A DNA stretch of 64,000 nt, taken from the NCBI RefSeq assembly GCF_042477335.2, contig NC_091245.1:222579501-222643500 (forward strand), given 5' to 3'. Below the pieces are notes generated by a model that searched no databases, was not told where the DNA came from, and saw only the letters and a list, made by a program, of their open reading frames with translations. The DNA is from Ovis canadensis (lineage: Eukaryota > Chordata > Mammalia > Artiodactyla > Bovidae). Below, in pieces: positions 14,201-29,200 of the stretch. Each line of letters starts with the position of its first letter. The stretch's first letter is position 1. The translations under genes and the position numbers were made by a program.

Positions 14201-17200
14201 TTTACAGTAAAGGGAATACAGTTATCAGAAAAAAATAGGGCTGTAGATTATTTCAATTTAAATTGTTCACAAGTCTGCTACCTATGGTCTAGGTTTCAGT
14301 AGAGGATCAAAAGTCAGCTTTAACTTAAATTCTCACATATAGATTTCTTTTCAAATGCAATTTAGCACATTACTATGACAAGTATTGTGAGGTTCAGAGA
14401 TAATTTGATGACTTTCTAGAGTAATTAAAAGGGAGGAATGACCTCTATTAACTGTAGGGAAAAGTCAACATGTAGAGTTAACTTTTAATCTTACATCAAT
14501 TACTTCTAGCTCAAGCAAGTGAGAAAAATCACCAGTATAGTAGCTTTAATCTTCATGTAATTTTCTCTTTAGGGATCATGAAGTCACTCTTGACTTTCTT
14601 TCTCTTTTGTCTCTTAATTCAATAAACCACCTAATCTTACCAGTTTTCCTCTTGAGAATCTGTCCCTTCCTTTTCAATGTCCAGACACTCACATCTTCCT
14701 ACCTGAACTGTAGCTACTTTCTCTTAGATCTCCTGCTTTGTAATCTTCTCTTCTTCAGCATAAATGACACAAATTGCTATCCAGCTCTCCTAAAAACAAT
14801 GTTTACCATGGGACTGATATTTTCAAAACCTTTCAGAAGTTTCTTATTGCTTACCAAATAAAGATGGAAAAGTCTAGTTCATCTGGCAATGTTTTCTACA
14901 ATCTTATCCCAGTCCCCAGTTCCAAACTAATTTCCTACTATTTTCCAGCCTTATTGTCCTCTAAATCAGGTTTGCACATAACTTCCAGGGTTGGGGAAAG
15001 GGTATTTTGTTTCCAGTCTGGAGTTAAGTAGCAGGTACTTGTCTGACTCCAGATGATTAATTTTACTTTTCTGAGCTGTTCAGTTTTCCATATCTGCAAA
15101 AATATGGGGAAGTCTAGCATCAAAGGCCCATCAAGGGCTGAATTTGGTGAGAAATTATGTTTGAAGTTCACAATACTTCATAAAGATTTTATAAATTTCT
15201 AATTTATAAAATTATTTCTAATACTTTTAGACCAACATAGGTTTTCTTATTGTCATAGACCCTGACACTCTTATCATGCTGCCACAGGCAAACTTCACTC
15301 TTTCCTGATGCCAATCAAGCCCCTGAAAGCCACCCTAAACATTGTTGTTTAGTCACTGAGTCATGTCTAACTCTTTTGAGACCCCATGGACTGTAGCCCA
15401 CTAAGCTCCTCTGTCCGTGGGATTTCCCAGGCAAGAATACTGAACTGGGCTGTCATTTCCTTCTCCAGGGGATCCTTTCCACCCAGGGATCAATCTCACA
15501 TCTCCTGCATTGGCAGGCAGATTCTTTACTGCCGAGCCACCGGGTTTGCTTTTAATTTGCTTCCAACTCTAACATCTTGTATTTCTAAGAGTCAGACCTG
15601 GCATCATTTGTACCCACTTCTCCTCACTCCATTCTTTCTGGAATGCATGACTTCAAAGGTGAAAAGAACACAGAAACGATATTGAAGGTATCAAGAACAA
15701 ACTTTGCTTTTTGTGGCAAGTCTGTCTGGACTCTGATGGGTGATAATGAGCCCATTTATGACGGATTTATAGAAGGCAATAAGAGCAAGAGACCAATACT
15801 TCATTATTTTGACAAAAGCATCAGTTCTTTCATCAGACACAGGTGGAAACCAAGAATCTCACCTGCGCTTTCAGGCGTTTCTCTCATAACAAGCTGTAAT
15901 GTTGCCACTCAGGAAATTACATAGCCTGAAGGTGGTAGTGTCCCAACTACTTTACAAATTAAATATCCTTGTACTAGGAAATCACATTCTTCATTGATTA
16001 GGATGATTGGAATTAAAAGTTAAAGCACTGGAAAAACTGGACGAGTCAACTCACTGACTGGGGAGATCTCAGGCTTTATTGTCTTTATTTACACCCTCTC
16101 CCCCACACCAAATTTGGTAGTTTCTTTGTGCAATAGCTATACCAGAGTTATTAAACTCTGCTCTGTATTTTTTGTTTGATATCTATTGATCTTCTGCTCT
16201 TTCAATTATTTCTTTTTAAAGCAGCTTGCAAGGATTTCTTTGAAGTTAGAAGCCAAAGGTCACTTCCACTGTGAGGAGATGTATTAAATTGGATTCTTTT
16301 TATAAAAAAAAAAAAACTCAGACCTGCTTGGTAATTGAAGATATATCTCAGCAGCTGAGAACTGAAGTCTGGAATATCTGACAGCCCAGGGACGTTGGCT
16401 TTCACCTGCCATCTCTGAGCTTGTTCTTTGTCCCTTCATTGGATTTCTAACTCCTAACAGCAGTGACTGAATTAACTTGCTGGGGGATTTTCGACCAGGA
16501 AGAATCTATTCTTTAAAATAATTCTGCCAACAATATGCTCTTTGGCTTCATTTAATTGGGAGGAGTTAAGTCAGTCTGTATCTGGCAATCAAAACCCTGG
16601 GAAATTGCTGTTTATCACACACCAGCTAACCTTTCTTTTCTTGGGAACTCTTCCTGAATGTACAACTGGGGCAACTGAGATCAACTGCAGTAATTTTGAT
16701 GGGTATTTCAGGATCTAATCTAGAAAGAGGGGTGTTCTTAGAATGCTTTTGAAATGCACTTGTTCTCCATCTCACACAAAAAAAAAACACTTAAAATTTA
16801 GGGCAATGAACAAGGGACATCTGTTTTCTTCATGGTTTGAGTTGATGGGATTTTTCACTGTTTCCTATCCCCTAGATCATGCTCTATTCCTTTTACGACC
16901 AGTCACTTGAGAGAGATTGGGTGTTGTTAATGGCCTAATGGAAGCAAAATGTGCCTTATCTCTGGAGAGTGACGATATTCTCTGCATGAATGACCAGTGG
17001 GATCTTCATGAGGGCCGATTTTGCTGACTGATGACCTCAGCACATGACTTGGCTGCCTAGATCAGAGAAGGAGGGAGACAGCTGGACTCTTTTTACACGT
17101 GCTCCTTTTCAGTTTACTCCTAGAGTTTTATTCTTCTGTCATCTTCTCCACTTGCTTCAGTTCTGCAGTTCTCTCTAAATCTCAACTCTCCACCTGTCAC

Positions 17201-20200
17201 TCCAAATACAATTTATTTTGCCTCATGGTGGCTACCGCAATTATCAATGACCTCCACCCACATACACCTGCATAAAGGCCAATACTCTTACATTCCGTTC
17301 CCAGTGTTTCACTTCCTATTCAAATGTCTTCATTTCCTGCCTCTCTCCAAGCCCCCTCAATCAATTTTTCCCATAGTAGGGATCTCAGATCACCTACAAC
17401 AGAATCACCTATAATAATTTTAATAAATGCAGATTCCAGGGCCCCACTGCATACTAACTACATCAGATGCTTCAGGCATAGGGCCCGGGAATCTGTGTTT
17501 TCTGCACACTTCCAGGTAGCTTGTGCACACACTGAAGTTTAAGAGCCTACTAAACCTTGCCTTCTTTAGCCCCTGATGTAACCCCTTCTCTTTCTTTTGT
17601 TGATGAACTCTATACCTGTGACATACATGGCCTCATGGCCTCTGATCTCCTTCCTTCCTAATTCCCCATACTTTATTTTTATTGTTAATTTTTTTTCATT
17701 AAAATTTCTTTATAGTAGGTCTTTATTGGTTATTTACTTTAAATATAGATGTGCATACATGTCACTAATTTCCCATAATTTGTTGCTCTTAGAAAAATAT
17801 TCTAAGGTCTCCAAATGAAAGTATAATTTACCTCTAATAGTACTATCTAATAACATTTTATTATTATAAAATATATTAACATAATATATAATCTAAATTA
17901 TTACATAAAATAATGTTTTATTATATAAGCCAGTGAATGCTTAGCTGCAAATAGATATGGTAGAGTTAAACTATAAGAACACATTTAACTCACAATTTTA
18001 TAAAAAGATGTTATTTTAATCACCTTTGTCATTTGAGTTTGAGTGAAAGAAGAAAAGCATTAGTGAGTAAAGTAATGCAATTGAGAGGTGGAAATGGGCA
18101 GATGAATATACCTATAGCAACTTTTCTTATATCAATATTACAATTGTATGATAGACAATGTATCTGCAAGTCTACAAATACAGATGTAAATTAGCCAAGA
18201 TACTTGATATTTTATAAAGACCAAATACTCACTGCAGCAGGAATTATGTCTAATATTATTTCATCCACTTATGAAGGATGCAAAAAGATAACAGTCTCTG
18301 TTCCATAACAGAACTCATAATCTATTGCAGCTACTTCTAGAAATCAAACATTATGTATATCAAGGACTTCAGGTTAAAAATCCTTCATACTGTCACACCA
18401 GCACACTTATAAAATCTGACAGTATGAAAGAGGAATAATAAAGCATTGGTTATTTTACCAAGTTTAAAATGTTTAGTGAAAATGCGTAATGAAACTACTG
18501 GTTTATTTAGATTCTCTTTTAATGCTTTTTAAATCAATGTAGGATTAACCAGCTTAAAGTCATCCACTGAAGTAATAGTGTTATTCACGATCATAAAATT
18601 CCAACAAAGATCATTGGTTAAATAAATTTAATAATATCCTTATGATGGAAAGATATGCAACTTCTAAACAATTTGTTGAGTAATGTTTATAACATGGAGC
18701 AAAGAAAGGCTCACAGTATCAGATGAAAAAACTCAAGAAATACAGATGTCCATATTATTTTGTAAGGAAATACATATATGCTTTTCAAAAAAAGACTAAA
18801 TGGAAATAAAAGTCACAGTGACTACTTCTGGATAATTGAATTACAGGTTCTTCTGTTTTTGTTTTCTAATATTTAATATAGAACATTATTATGTATATGA
18901 TCAGCTATAAGATTATGCTTTTAGGGCTTCTCTGGTGGTCAGTGGTTGAGTCTGCCTCGCAATGCAGGGGACACTGATTTGATCCCTGGTCTAGGAAGAT
19001 CCCACATGCCACTGAGCAGTTGAGCCCACGCGCCACAACCGAGCCCGCATTCTAAAGGCTGAGAGCAGCAGCTACTGAGCCCACACGCCGAAGCTACTGA
19101 AGCCCTTGCACCCTAGAGCCCATGCAGAAGCCCAGTGAGAAGCACGTGCCCTGCAATGACGAGTAGCGCCCCCTCACGGCAAGTAGAGAAAGCACACACG
19201 CAGGAGCAAAGAGCCACCACAGCCCCAAAGTAAAATAAATAAAGGAATAAATCTTAAAAGAAAGAGAGTATGCTTTTAAAGGTGGTTTCACTATATTAAC
19301 AACTATATGGTCTTGAAAAAGGAAATTTTTCTACCTCTAGGTCATACAGGTTTTTATCCCCAAGTAATGTCTTGTTATCTTCAAAAAACATCTACCAAGA
19401 GCATGTACAAAAAGATCACACACTTCTGTTCCTTTACCTTCTCTTACTCGCGGGCAACGCAGTTGACTTCCTTGGATGTCATTTTGTTCTACTTTGTGCC
19501 AAGTGAGGTACTTAAAAGAATCTGATGGAAGCTTTAAAGTAAGAGAGAAGAGAAATATCATCTGGCGATAAATAGTTCACTTACTTCATGTGTACAAGTA
19601 ATGTGAACCCAACCAAACATTGAGCTAAATTGAACTCTAGGTAACTAATGACATGCTTATTGATGTTATATTAGCCCAATCTAAATTATTTATTTTTATT
19701 CAATTTTGCATCTTCCAATACCTGCAACTGATTTATGTTTGATGACAAATGATAGCACAAATAAATATATGCACCCATTCATGAATCCACTTTACACCAC
19801 CTCTAATAATCTGTCCTCTGCTATTTATTGAATAGCTCATGAGGAATCTCATTCTACTTTAGAATAGTTGTAATTGCTAAAGGTTCTTCATTATATGGAC
19901 CTGAAGTAATCCCTCTAAGTTAGTCCAGTTACAAAAGCTCTGCCTTTTGAGGCTACCCAGAAGAACCCCTTCACATGTGACTACTATTTTAAGTGTCTGG
20001 TAATAGTTGTCATCCTCTTTGTCATTTAGTTATTACTTATAAACCATGGTTTACCAATTATTGACTATTCAGGAAAAGCGTGGTTCTCCTTGGGAAGAGT
20101 TCCATTTTACTGACATTGTTCCTAAAATGTGTGGCCAATATTGAATGAGATATTTCAGCTCCTGGTCAACTTTCTTGTTCTGGACAATGTATTGCTGACC

Positions 20201-23200
20201 AGAATATGTGTCAAGATCACATCTGGGGCAATTTTATGCTGTTTATTGCTACTGAAGCTGTAGCCAATCAAAATTCGTAGTATCTTACATGACTTATGAT
20301 AGTTTCAAGGTTAGCACAAACAAAAAGGCATATTACTCAGCACAGAAAATGTTAAATACATACGCCATAGATTCATTCTTCTGTTAGCCGTGTTATACCT
20401 ATACAGACAAACCAAGGACATTTGATTTGAAGAAATGCCATTATAGTATTTGGAACAACTACATTCATCTCACAGAACAGTATTTTGTATAGTTTTTCTT
20501 TGCTTGAGGCTGTGTGACTAAGATAAAAAACATTTTCATCATTAAATAAGCTTATGAGGCACTGGATTAAACAAAGCTAACCATTTATCTTTACTACAGG
20601 ACTGCTCTGAACCTTTAGTATCTTAAGATATATTTTGAGTCTATACTGCAAAGTATTTTCCTGGAGTTGTAAACCATAGAACCTTTCATTCTTAGCATAG
20701 CACATGGAACTAGCCCATCCTGTAAAGCAAGATTTGGGGCAAGCTGCCTCAAAATAAATTGGGAACAGGTGGGTTTTTAATAATCATTTAGCTTTGATCT
20801 CTTACCTTCATTACTTACTTACTGGATGACCTTAGTTGGTCCATAAACATTTAAATATATTCATTTAAAAATAACAAAATTCTCTAACTTGATTAACAGC
20901 AACACTTAAAAGTTAATTAATGCTTGAGAAATTCTTTGGGACAAATACTTTCCAGTAATTCACTTATTTTTCAGAACTATATTTTTAAAAACTAAGAAGC
21001 ACAAACACATTTTAGATTATTGAAAAATGTAGTCTATCTTTGGCTGTTCGGTTTACATGTTTGTGGAAGCATCTTTCCCAATCTGTTATGTCCTTTTGGA
21101 TTTTTTTTTTGCTTGTTACTGTCATAGAATAAAAAATTTTTTTAGGTTAAATTTCCTGTAGTTGCCACATCCAATAGCCTTTTTGTGCTATTTCATGAGA
21201 CTCTAGCTGGGGAAAAATGAATCTAAGCTAAAGCTATATTGAAAATAAAGTTTCCATTTTTCAACTGATATACAATTTTGTGTAAAAAAACTGTTAGTTT
21301 TTTAAAGGAGTTATGTGGTTGATTTGAGGGTTTCTAACATCACAGGAAAATGAGCCATTGCATTTCTTTGTTTATATCTATGAAAGGCTGTCAACATATT
21401 GCAGTTGTGTGACCATGCTTTCTTCTTAAAGGACTGGTGAATATTCCTGTGTCTTACCCTGTTCTTTTTCCTTTTTGATTTTGATGAACCAAGTGATTAA
21501 TCCACTGGTTCAATAAATATTTTTGAAACTAGAATGCTTCATTTCAACTCACTAATTTATTGAAAAATAAATATGGTGCGCCTGCTATGTGGCAGGGACT
21601 GTCTCAGACACTAAAGATACAAAGTTAAATAAAATATGGTATTTGTGCTTGAAAAACTAATTTTCTGTAATTTGAGAGGCAAACATAGAAATAACTCATT
21701 TTCATCCAAGGAACAAGTGGAAAATTTTTGAATGAAGGAAAGGAGGGACAAAACTTTGTGATTCCACTTAGATGGGTTAAAGAACAATCTTGGAAATGGT
21801 GAGTTTAGGAGGAAAATTTTTTATCTTGTGGACAAAGGATATTCCATAAAGAAAGGAGATAATTCTTAGACTACAGACAGAATTTGAACTCAGTGGGGAA
21901 AGGAAGGGACACAATTGTTATCTCTGGTCATTATCTTTTCTATTCATCTCTATCTCTTTTGTTTTCCTTCCTCCACCCCAGATTCTTTCCTTTCTGAGTT
22001 GGGACTGAGAGTAGCAACTTTCATTTTCTCCCCAGTTGCAAGGATCGGTTTAAGACACGTATGTGTGTGTGCTAAGTTGCTTTGGTCATGTCCAGCTCTT
22101 TGTGGCCTTATGGACTGTAGCCTGCCAGACTCCTCTGTCCGTGGGATTTCCTAAGCAAGAATACTGAAGTGGGTTGCCAAGCCCTCCTCCACGGGATCTT
22201 CCCTACCCAGGGATCGAACCCGCATCTCTTGTGCTCCTGCCTTGGCGAGCAGGTTCTTTACTACTAGCGCCCCCTTGGAAGACATGTATACACTTATTAA
22301 AAAGTGTAAAATGTTAAGTAAAATGCATGTTAAACTTACGGCTAAGTAGAGAACTAATTTAAAAATTCTTACCAGGGATGATATTCCAGAATCCGAATGA
22401 GAATATAGTGTTCTGTTCCTGGAGAGAGCCCACAGGGTGTGTGTCTCACTCAGATAGGAGCTGTGGGATGAATTAGATGGACAAGTCTCCTGATCGCTTG
22501 TGTTTTGACCTGAGGAGCTGAGTGAAAGAAAATGCTTAAGAGGTTCAAGAGGGAGGGGATATATGAATACTTATGCCTGATTCACATTTTTGCATGGAAG
22601 AAACCAATACAACATTGTAAAGCAATTATCCTCCAGTTAAACATTTTAAAAAATGCTTGAAGTTTTTAAATGTAAATATCTTTGTATAAAACAACAATAG
22701 CCACAAATTATAAGCACCAGCTTTTCCATTTATAGGAGAGATAAATGATACTCTAGGAATTCTGTCATAGTCCTAAACACATTTTTTATGGCTGACAGTC
22801 ACTTAAGGAAAATTCTTCTCCAGGTAAGAGTGTCTACAGAGACTGCACATCTTAGGAAAGTAAATCTAAGGGTACACACAAATACATGCTCATAGGATAT
22901 AAACAAGGAAATCAGCCCTAATTTTGGAATACCATTCCTAGTAGAACTACTCTTACAGATTTGGCTTGTGCCAGATAAGCTTTAAACTTCCTACTGGTTT
23001 TCCCATTGATCTAGGTCTTCTGTTTTCCCTGAAATTTCCCCCGAACCTATTATATTTCCTCAAATTGGTGGCAAACATATTAAAAATTCAGGTTATTTAA
23101 TCAATTTTACTCACTTTGAAATACTGCTCAAATATTTAAAAACAGTCCTATTCTCTCTGTATTCCCATTGTTATGCCACTGAGATATAAAATGTCTTTTT

Positions 23201-26200
23201 GCTTTCCTGTATTTATTATTTACTATTATTCTTGCACTTTTCCCTTTCTCCTCAGGAGTGGTTATATTTCTCTTTCTGTAACTGGTACTGTATATTACTT
23301 TAGGTCAATTTAAAAATGATATCTGAGTATGCTTTTCCATGTTAAATAAAACTAGAAATTGTATCTATCTCTGGCCTCTTTTTATGCTTGATGGGTTATT
23401 TTTCAGGCTCCAAGAATCTTAAGAGACAGTTATTATGAAGCTCTGTAGCAATTTTGCTTACAAGAAACTGACACATCTCTTGTATACTGAAGTTGCCTTC
23501 ATGAAGTATAATGTAGAAATGTCTTTCATTTTTCATGTATTAACTGATGCGTTAGAGTAGAAGAGCATAGCCATTACATCATATTCTAAAAATAGTGCTA
23601 TTATGCCATTATGAAAATAAAACCACTGTGCCTTGTTATCAAGGAAAAAATTATCCCTCCATCTACCACTAAATAGCAAAAGATTTGGTCTTAATCATGT
23701 GAAAAAGTCAGAAAATATATATCTCTCCAATATTCCCCAATTGAGCAATTCTTTAATAACCCGGATATGGTTTTCTTGACATTACCAAAGAATACCTTGC
23801 TATGGCAACAAATTAACAAACATTAGAAAAACATTACCATGTGCAAAATTACTCCTGAAGCAGGTAAATCCTACTATCTCTAACCAGAGTTTTTTTTGCC
23901 AACAATCAGGGGGAATAAAATAAGGCAAAATGGAATAGTATTTCAGGGGATAAACAGAGAAAACATTTAACTGACTTTTGGTTCTCTTGTCTTTATGAAA
24001 ATATGCTAGCTGTTTTCTGCCTAAATGAAATCAGGAAGATAAGGATAATGACATGACTGACTCTTCTGTGATTCTGAACTTTAGTCGTGATTACACGACT
24101 GAGGGCCTGACAAAACATGGTCCACTGGAGAAGGGAATGGCAAATCACTTCAGTATTATTGCCTTAAGAACTCTATAAACAGTATGAAAAATCCGGCTTA
24201 AAACTCAACATTCAAAAAACTAAGATCACGGCATCCAATTGTATCACTTCATGGCAAATAGATGGGGAAAACGTGGAAACTGTGTCAGATTTCATTTTCT
24301 TGGGCTTCAAAATCAATGCTTACACTGACTGCAGTCACACAATTAAAAGATGCTTGGCCTTTGGAAGAATAGCTATGGCAAACCTAGACAGTGTATTAAA
24401 AAGCAGAGACATTACTTTGCTGACAAAGGTCTGTCTAGTCAAAGCTTTGGTTTTTCCAGTAGTCATGTAAGGATGTGAGACCATGTTGGGCCATAAAAAG
24501 GCTGAGCACCGAAGAACTGATGCTTCCAAACTGTGGTGTTGGAGAAGACTCTTGAGAGTCCCTTGGACTGCAAGGAGATCCAACCAGTCCATCCTAAAGG
24601 AAATCAACCCTGAATATTCATTGGAAGGACTGACGCTGAAGCTGATGATCCAATACTTTGCTCACCTGATGCAAAGAGCTGACTCATTGGAAAAGACCCT
24701 GATGCTGGGAAAGATTGAAGGCAGGAGGAGAAGGGGACAACAGAGGATGAGATGGTTGGATGGCACCACTAACTCAATGAACATGAGTTTGAGCAAACTC
24801 AGGGAGATAGTGAAGGGCAGGGAAGCCCATGGGGTCGTGCTGCAGTCCATGGGGTCGCCAAAAGCCAGACACGACTTCACAACTGAACAACAACGCAGTG
24901 GTGAGAAGCAGACCCAATAGGAAAATCTGGAAGTGACTCTCTCTCTCTTGTTTTTAAACCTAAAGTGTGAGAAACAGTCTTATTTTGTTTAAAGGAGAGC
25001 ACAGGGAACCATAAGTTCAACAGAGCCAAAATGTCTGATAAGAAAGATCCAGCTGATTGGGTTTTCACTGTACTTTGGTTGTATAGTGCTCCAAGACCAA
25101 GTACAACAGCTTCAAGGGAAAATCACATTTACAAGTAACTGAAAATTATCTCATCATCTTAGTTTACATTAGATTATTGGAGAGTTTAAACTAGAAGAAC
25201 GATTTGTGCCATTATCTTGACTTCTACTAGACATTTATGAATAACAGAAAGTAATTAAAACTTTGGTAACAGAAATAAACAGGCAAATAACATCCACACT
25301 CTTTCTCTTTCACCGGCTTTTTTCCTGCCAGAAGGGAATGAAATAAATTTGGTCTAGAGTTTCAGCTAAGGGCAGATTATCTGAGAAGATTCTAACCAAT
25401 AGATAACTAGTCTGACTCTCTTTCAGTGTGATTACTTTCTGTGAGTCCCAAAGGCTGAATTCTTTCTCTCATATGCATATATTCCTCCTGGACACCACAT
25501 CAGAGGTCAGTGGTGAAGAGCAGGGTGCTGACATTGTGAAGCAAAACCTTTGGGGAATTCCAAAGCTCTTCTTTGTTCCATTACTTCTATCATAAGTTCC
25601 ATATAGAAGTTTACTTTGGTCTGGTTTCGGGGGAAAAATATTAGCAAAGAAAGATAATTTGTGATCCTTTAGTTTAAAAAAGAAAAGGTAGAGCATCTTC
25701 CAGGTTATCTAACTAATCCAAACTTCTACCCCATCTGCCTTCATGCACATGCCACTGATGTTCAGAGTGCAAAACCATGAGTCCTGGGAATCTAAAGCTC
25801 TTACTACTGTGACCTTGGGTCACTTAACACGCCTGGTGGATCCTTACCTTTCATATTTAGAAGATGATGTGAACTCTGCCTGAGTAAAAAGCTTTTCTGG
25901 TTTGGTTTTGTGTTTCTTTGGCAATAATATTAACAGGATGACAACTATTACTAATATAATAATTTTATAATTGACGTTTATTAATCATATGCTATGTGCT
26001 AGGCATTACACTAAGAACTTTACAGAGATTAACTCATTTAATCATTGTTGTTGTTCAGCCACCAAGTTGTGTCCAACTCTGCAACTCATGGACTGCAGCA
26101 CATCAGGCCTCCCTATCCTTTGCTATCTCCTGGAGTTTGCTCAAATTCATGTCCATTGAGTCAGTGATGCCATCCAACCATCTCATCCTGTGCCACCCCC

Positions 26201-29200
26201 TTCTCCTTTTGCTTTTAATCTTTCCCAGCAGTAAGGTCTTTCCCAATGAGTCGGCTCTTCATATCAGGTGGCCAAAGTATTTAATCATTAAAATCACCAA
26301 AATGCGTAACATTGTAATTTTGATTTTAGAGTTGAGGATGCAGAGAGTCAAAGAGGTGGCATAACTTGTCCAGGTCAAACAAGTAAATGATCAAGTGTTT
26401 TTAATTACTACAATTCAAATAAGATTCAGACAAGTTACTGTGATTCTTTAAATAACTGTAAATCTGTATCATTTATTCAGATGCAGTTATTAAGGAAAAT
26501 CATTAATATTGATTTTCCTTATTCTGATTGCTTCACTTAACTACAGATAAATAATTCACTAGTTAATAGAACATGTAAATCTGAGCAGTGACTCTTTACT
26601 GAAAATAAAAGGTAAGCCTTTAGTAGTAGAACCTATGAGAACATCATTCCAGGTGATATCAAGCTGTTTTAAAAACCTTCTCATGTCTCCCCTCCCCAAG
26701 AAAAATAAAACCAGGCTTGTAGTTAGTTAGTATTTTGGTTTACTCATTTTTAATCTTTCTGCTTGCGTTGAACAAACAATTATCATAAATTGCAACTCTA
26801 AACCTTATGAAAGAGAAATTAATTTTATTAATGCTGTAATATAAAGTTGCCATGACTGAAACAGTACAGCATTTATCAGAAGTGATTTATGATGTCTTTA
26901 AAATAGGTGGTATTATCTGAATTGGCCATCTGTTCCTGGTTTCAAAAAGTGTAGAATGGCCAACAAGAGGGAATCTGGTGAGCTGAGACTGCAGGATGAA
27001 AACCAACAATAATATAAGTTATCAATTCATGAGCCCCTTTCATTGGAAGATTGCATTGTTGTTTACAATCAGGAATTTATAAGCCTCATAAATTGTCGGC
27101 TGCAAAGGGATGCTCTCTGTTTAATTAAAATGTCAAGTTGGTGATTACGTAGCTTTGCAGGAAAAGGAAAAGAGGAAGTGGCAGACGGCCTAGTTTCTAA
27201 GGTGAAGCAAAGGAGGCCGTATTGAACACACACCATCCAGAAGGCCAGGGGGCTCCTTCAGACAGTCAGTGTGGTCAAGATGGCATTGCTTACAACTCCA
27301 TTTCTAAATGTTCCATTTATATTAGTGCTGCATCATGAGAGCTTTGTATTTAGAAGAAAAAGCTCAATTGCATTTTTCAGTTAGCAAAGGACACTCCCCA
27401 AGTCCTCAGATGCTTTCTTTCCCCGCCCCAGATTATTGAGCGAGGTTCTCAGATCTAGTGGGATCTTGCTAAACCCATGCACTTAGGTTATCAGCTAGAG
27501 GAAACTTACCATGAACTCTAGAGCATTAAATTTGCTGGAAGAAGATATCAATCCAATCTCTCATTACTCTGACCATTCTTCTAATCTTTTAAAATCCCAA
27601 AATCTTGTCCTCTCTATGCCTATGTATAAGTTTATTCATTTGTAAAACAGGTGATGATTGTGCTATCTACATGTTAGGGATGGTGATGAGATATTGTAAA
27701 ACACTGAGAAAGGAGGTTTCATGAAATCAAGAAGTCTTTTGCAATTATAACATGTTAGTGTCTGAAATAGCAAATTTGGTATACCATGTTATTGCATTCA
27801 AATTTCTGATGGCTCTAAATTAAGTTCCTAGATTTAAATTCATAAATTAAATAGTCATATAACAATGAATGTTCTAAAATACTCCTGTGTTTTACAAATA
27901 TCCCTATAATTTTAGTACCTAAGACCCAGAATTTTAACAGATATATCTGAAATTATTTAGATTGTTGATTCTAAAAACACAGAGGAACAAATTATAATTT
28001 TGAAAAATATACAACTAAAATTGTCATTTCTCTATTTCTATCTTAATGGTCAGATTTTAATTTTATGTAACCTTGTATTCTAATGAATTTTTCCTGTTCC
28101 TATTGCTCTAGCTCCATATGCATTCCCATAAACACAAATAGGCTCTTATCAAGGTACAACAAAAGTAAAAGGACAAACATATCACAATTCTATAGAGGAA
28201 AAGCTTGTTAACTTCTGTACCTCTTAATGGGTTCATTGATATTTTTAGAAACACAGAGTTATATTAATATCCTAGGAACGATGAAGATAAACTGAGATAC
28301 CTCTATGTTTTCTTTATAAAATTATATTTAGAAGTTTTTAGAATGTTATTGTAACCACATATATAGCTGCTATTTAGAAGGTTTCCAGTACTTGAGGAAT
28401 GTTTTACTACGACCTATATTGTCACAGTTTTGAAAATTCAACCACATAAAACACTGAAAGGGAGAAGAAGAATATAGACACAAAAGGACAATGTGTGATT
28501 AGGTAGTTTTGTTAACAGAGACAAAACTAGAAAATTTCAAATGAAATTAACAGTATGTTAGGAAGGTACTATGGACTAAGACTTATTTCATGATGTGCAG
28601 AAATGTGATTGAACAAATACTGGCACTAAGAAAACTTTTTTTTTTCCTTTTTCTCCTTCTTTCCCTCCCTCCCACTCTTTCCCCACTCCTTCAGAATTTG
28701 AAGACTAAAGTTTAAATTGCAGCGTGGGCATCACTTTTTACCCTGTCTCTGAAATAATTTTATAAAATGTACTAGCTTAAAAATAATCATATTGATCATA
28801 AGTATCATCTTTTTACAGAATTCATGAGTAAACTTCCTCTTGATACAGTGTATTAAGTGTATTAGCAAGTAGGACAAATAAATTTGTAACAGGTCACAAA
28901 ATTTCTACACATTTAAAAACTATTGATTCACCTGCCCATTTCTAATTATTTCACAGTTTTTGACATTAAAATAAACATAACATCTACATACTGCTGAGAT
29001 GAGATGTTCAGAGTTTGCTAACTAAAAGAAAACTTCTGTAATATAACTGCTTCAGCCTTTAAATCCCTACTTAAGCGTGATTCCTATCTTAACTATAGGC
29101 AGTAAATTTAGGGAGCTATAAATAAATTTCACACAGTCATGAAAGCACAATGTATTTCATCCTGAAAACTGAAGGTGCAAATCTCACTTTTTTAAGGATG

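Noticed and set aside
18924-19000. tRNA gene from the B-box-like sequence
   Set aside because: The tRNA-like heads here and at 33637, 49622, 57885 and 62868 are parts of SINEs, with degenerate cloverleaf and SINE bodies attached.
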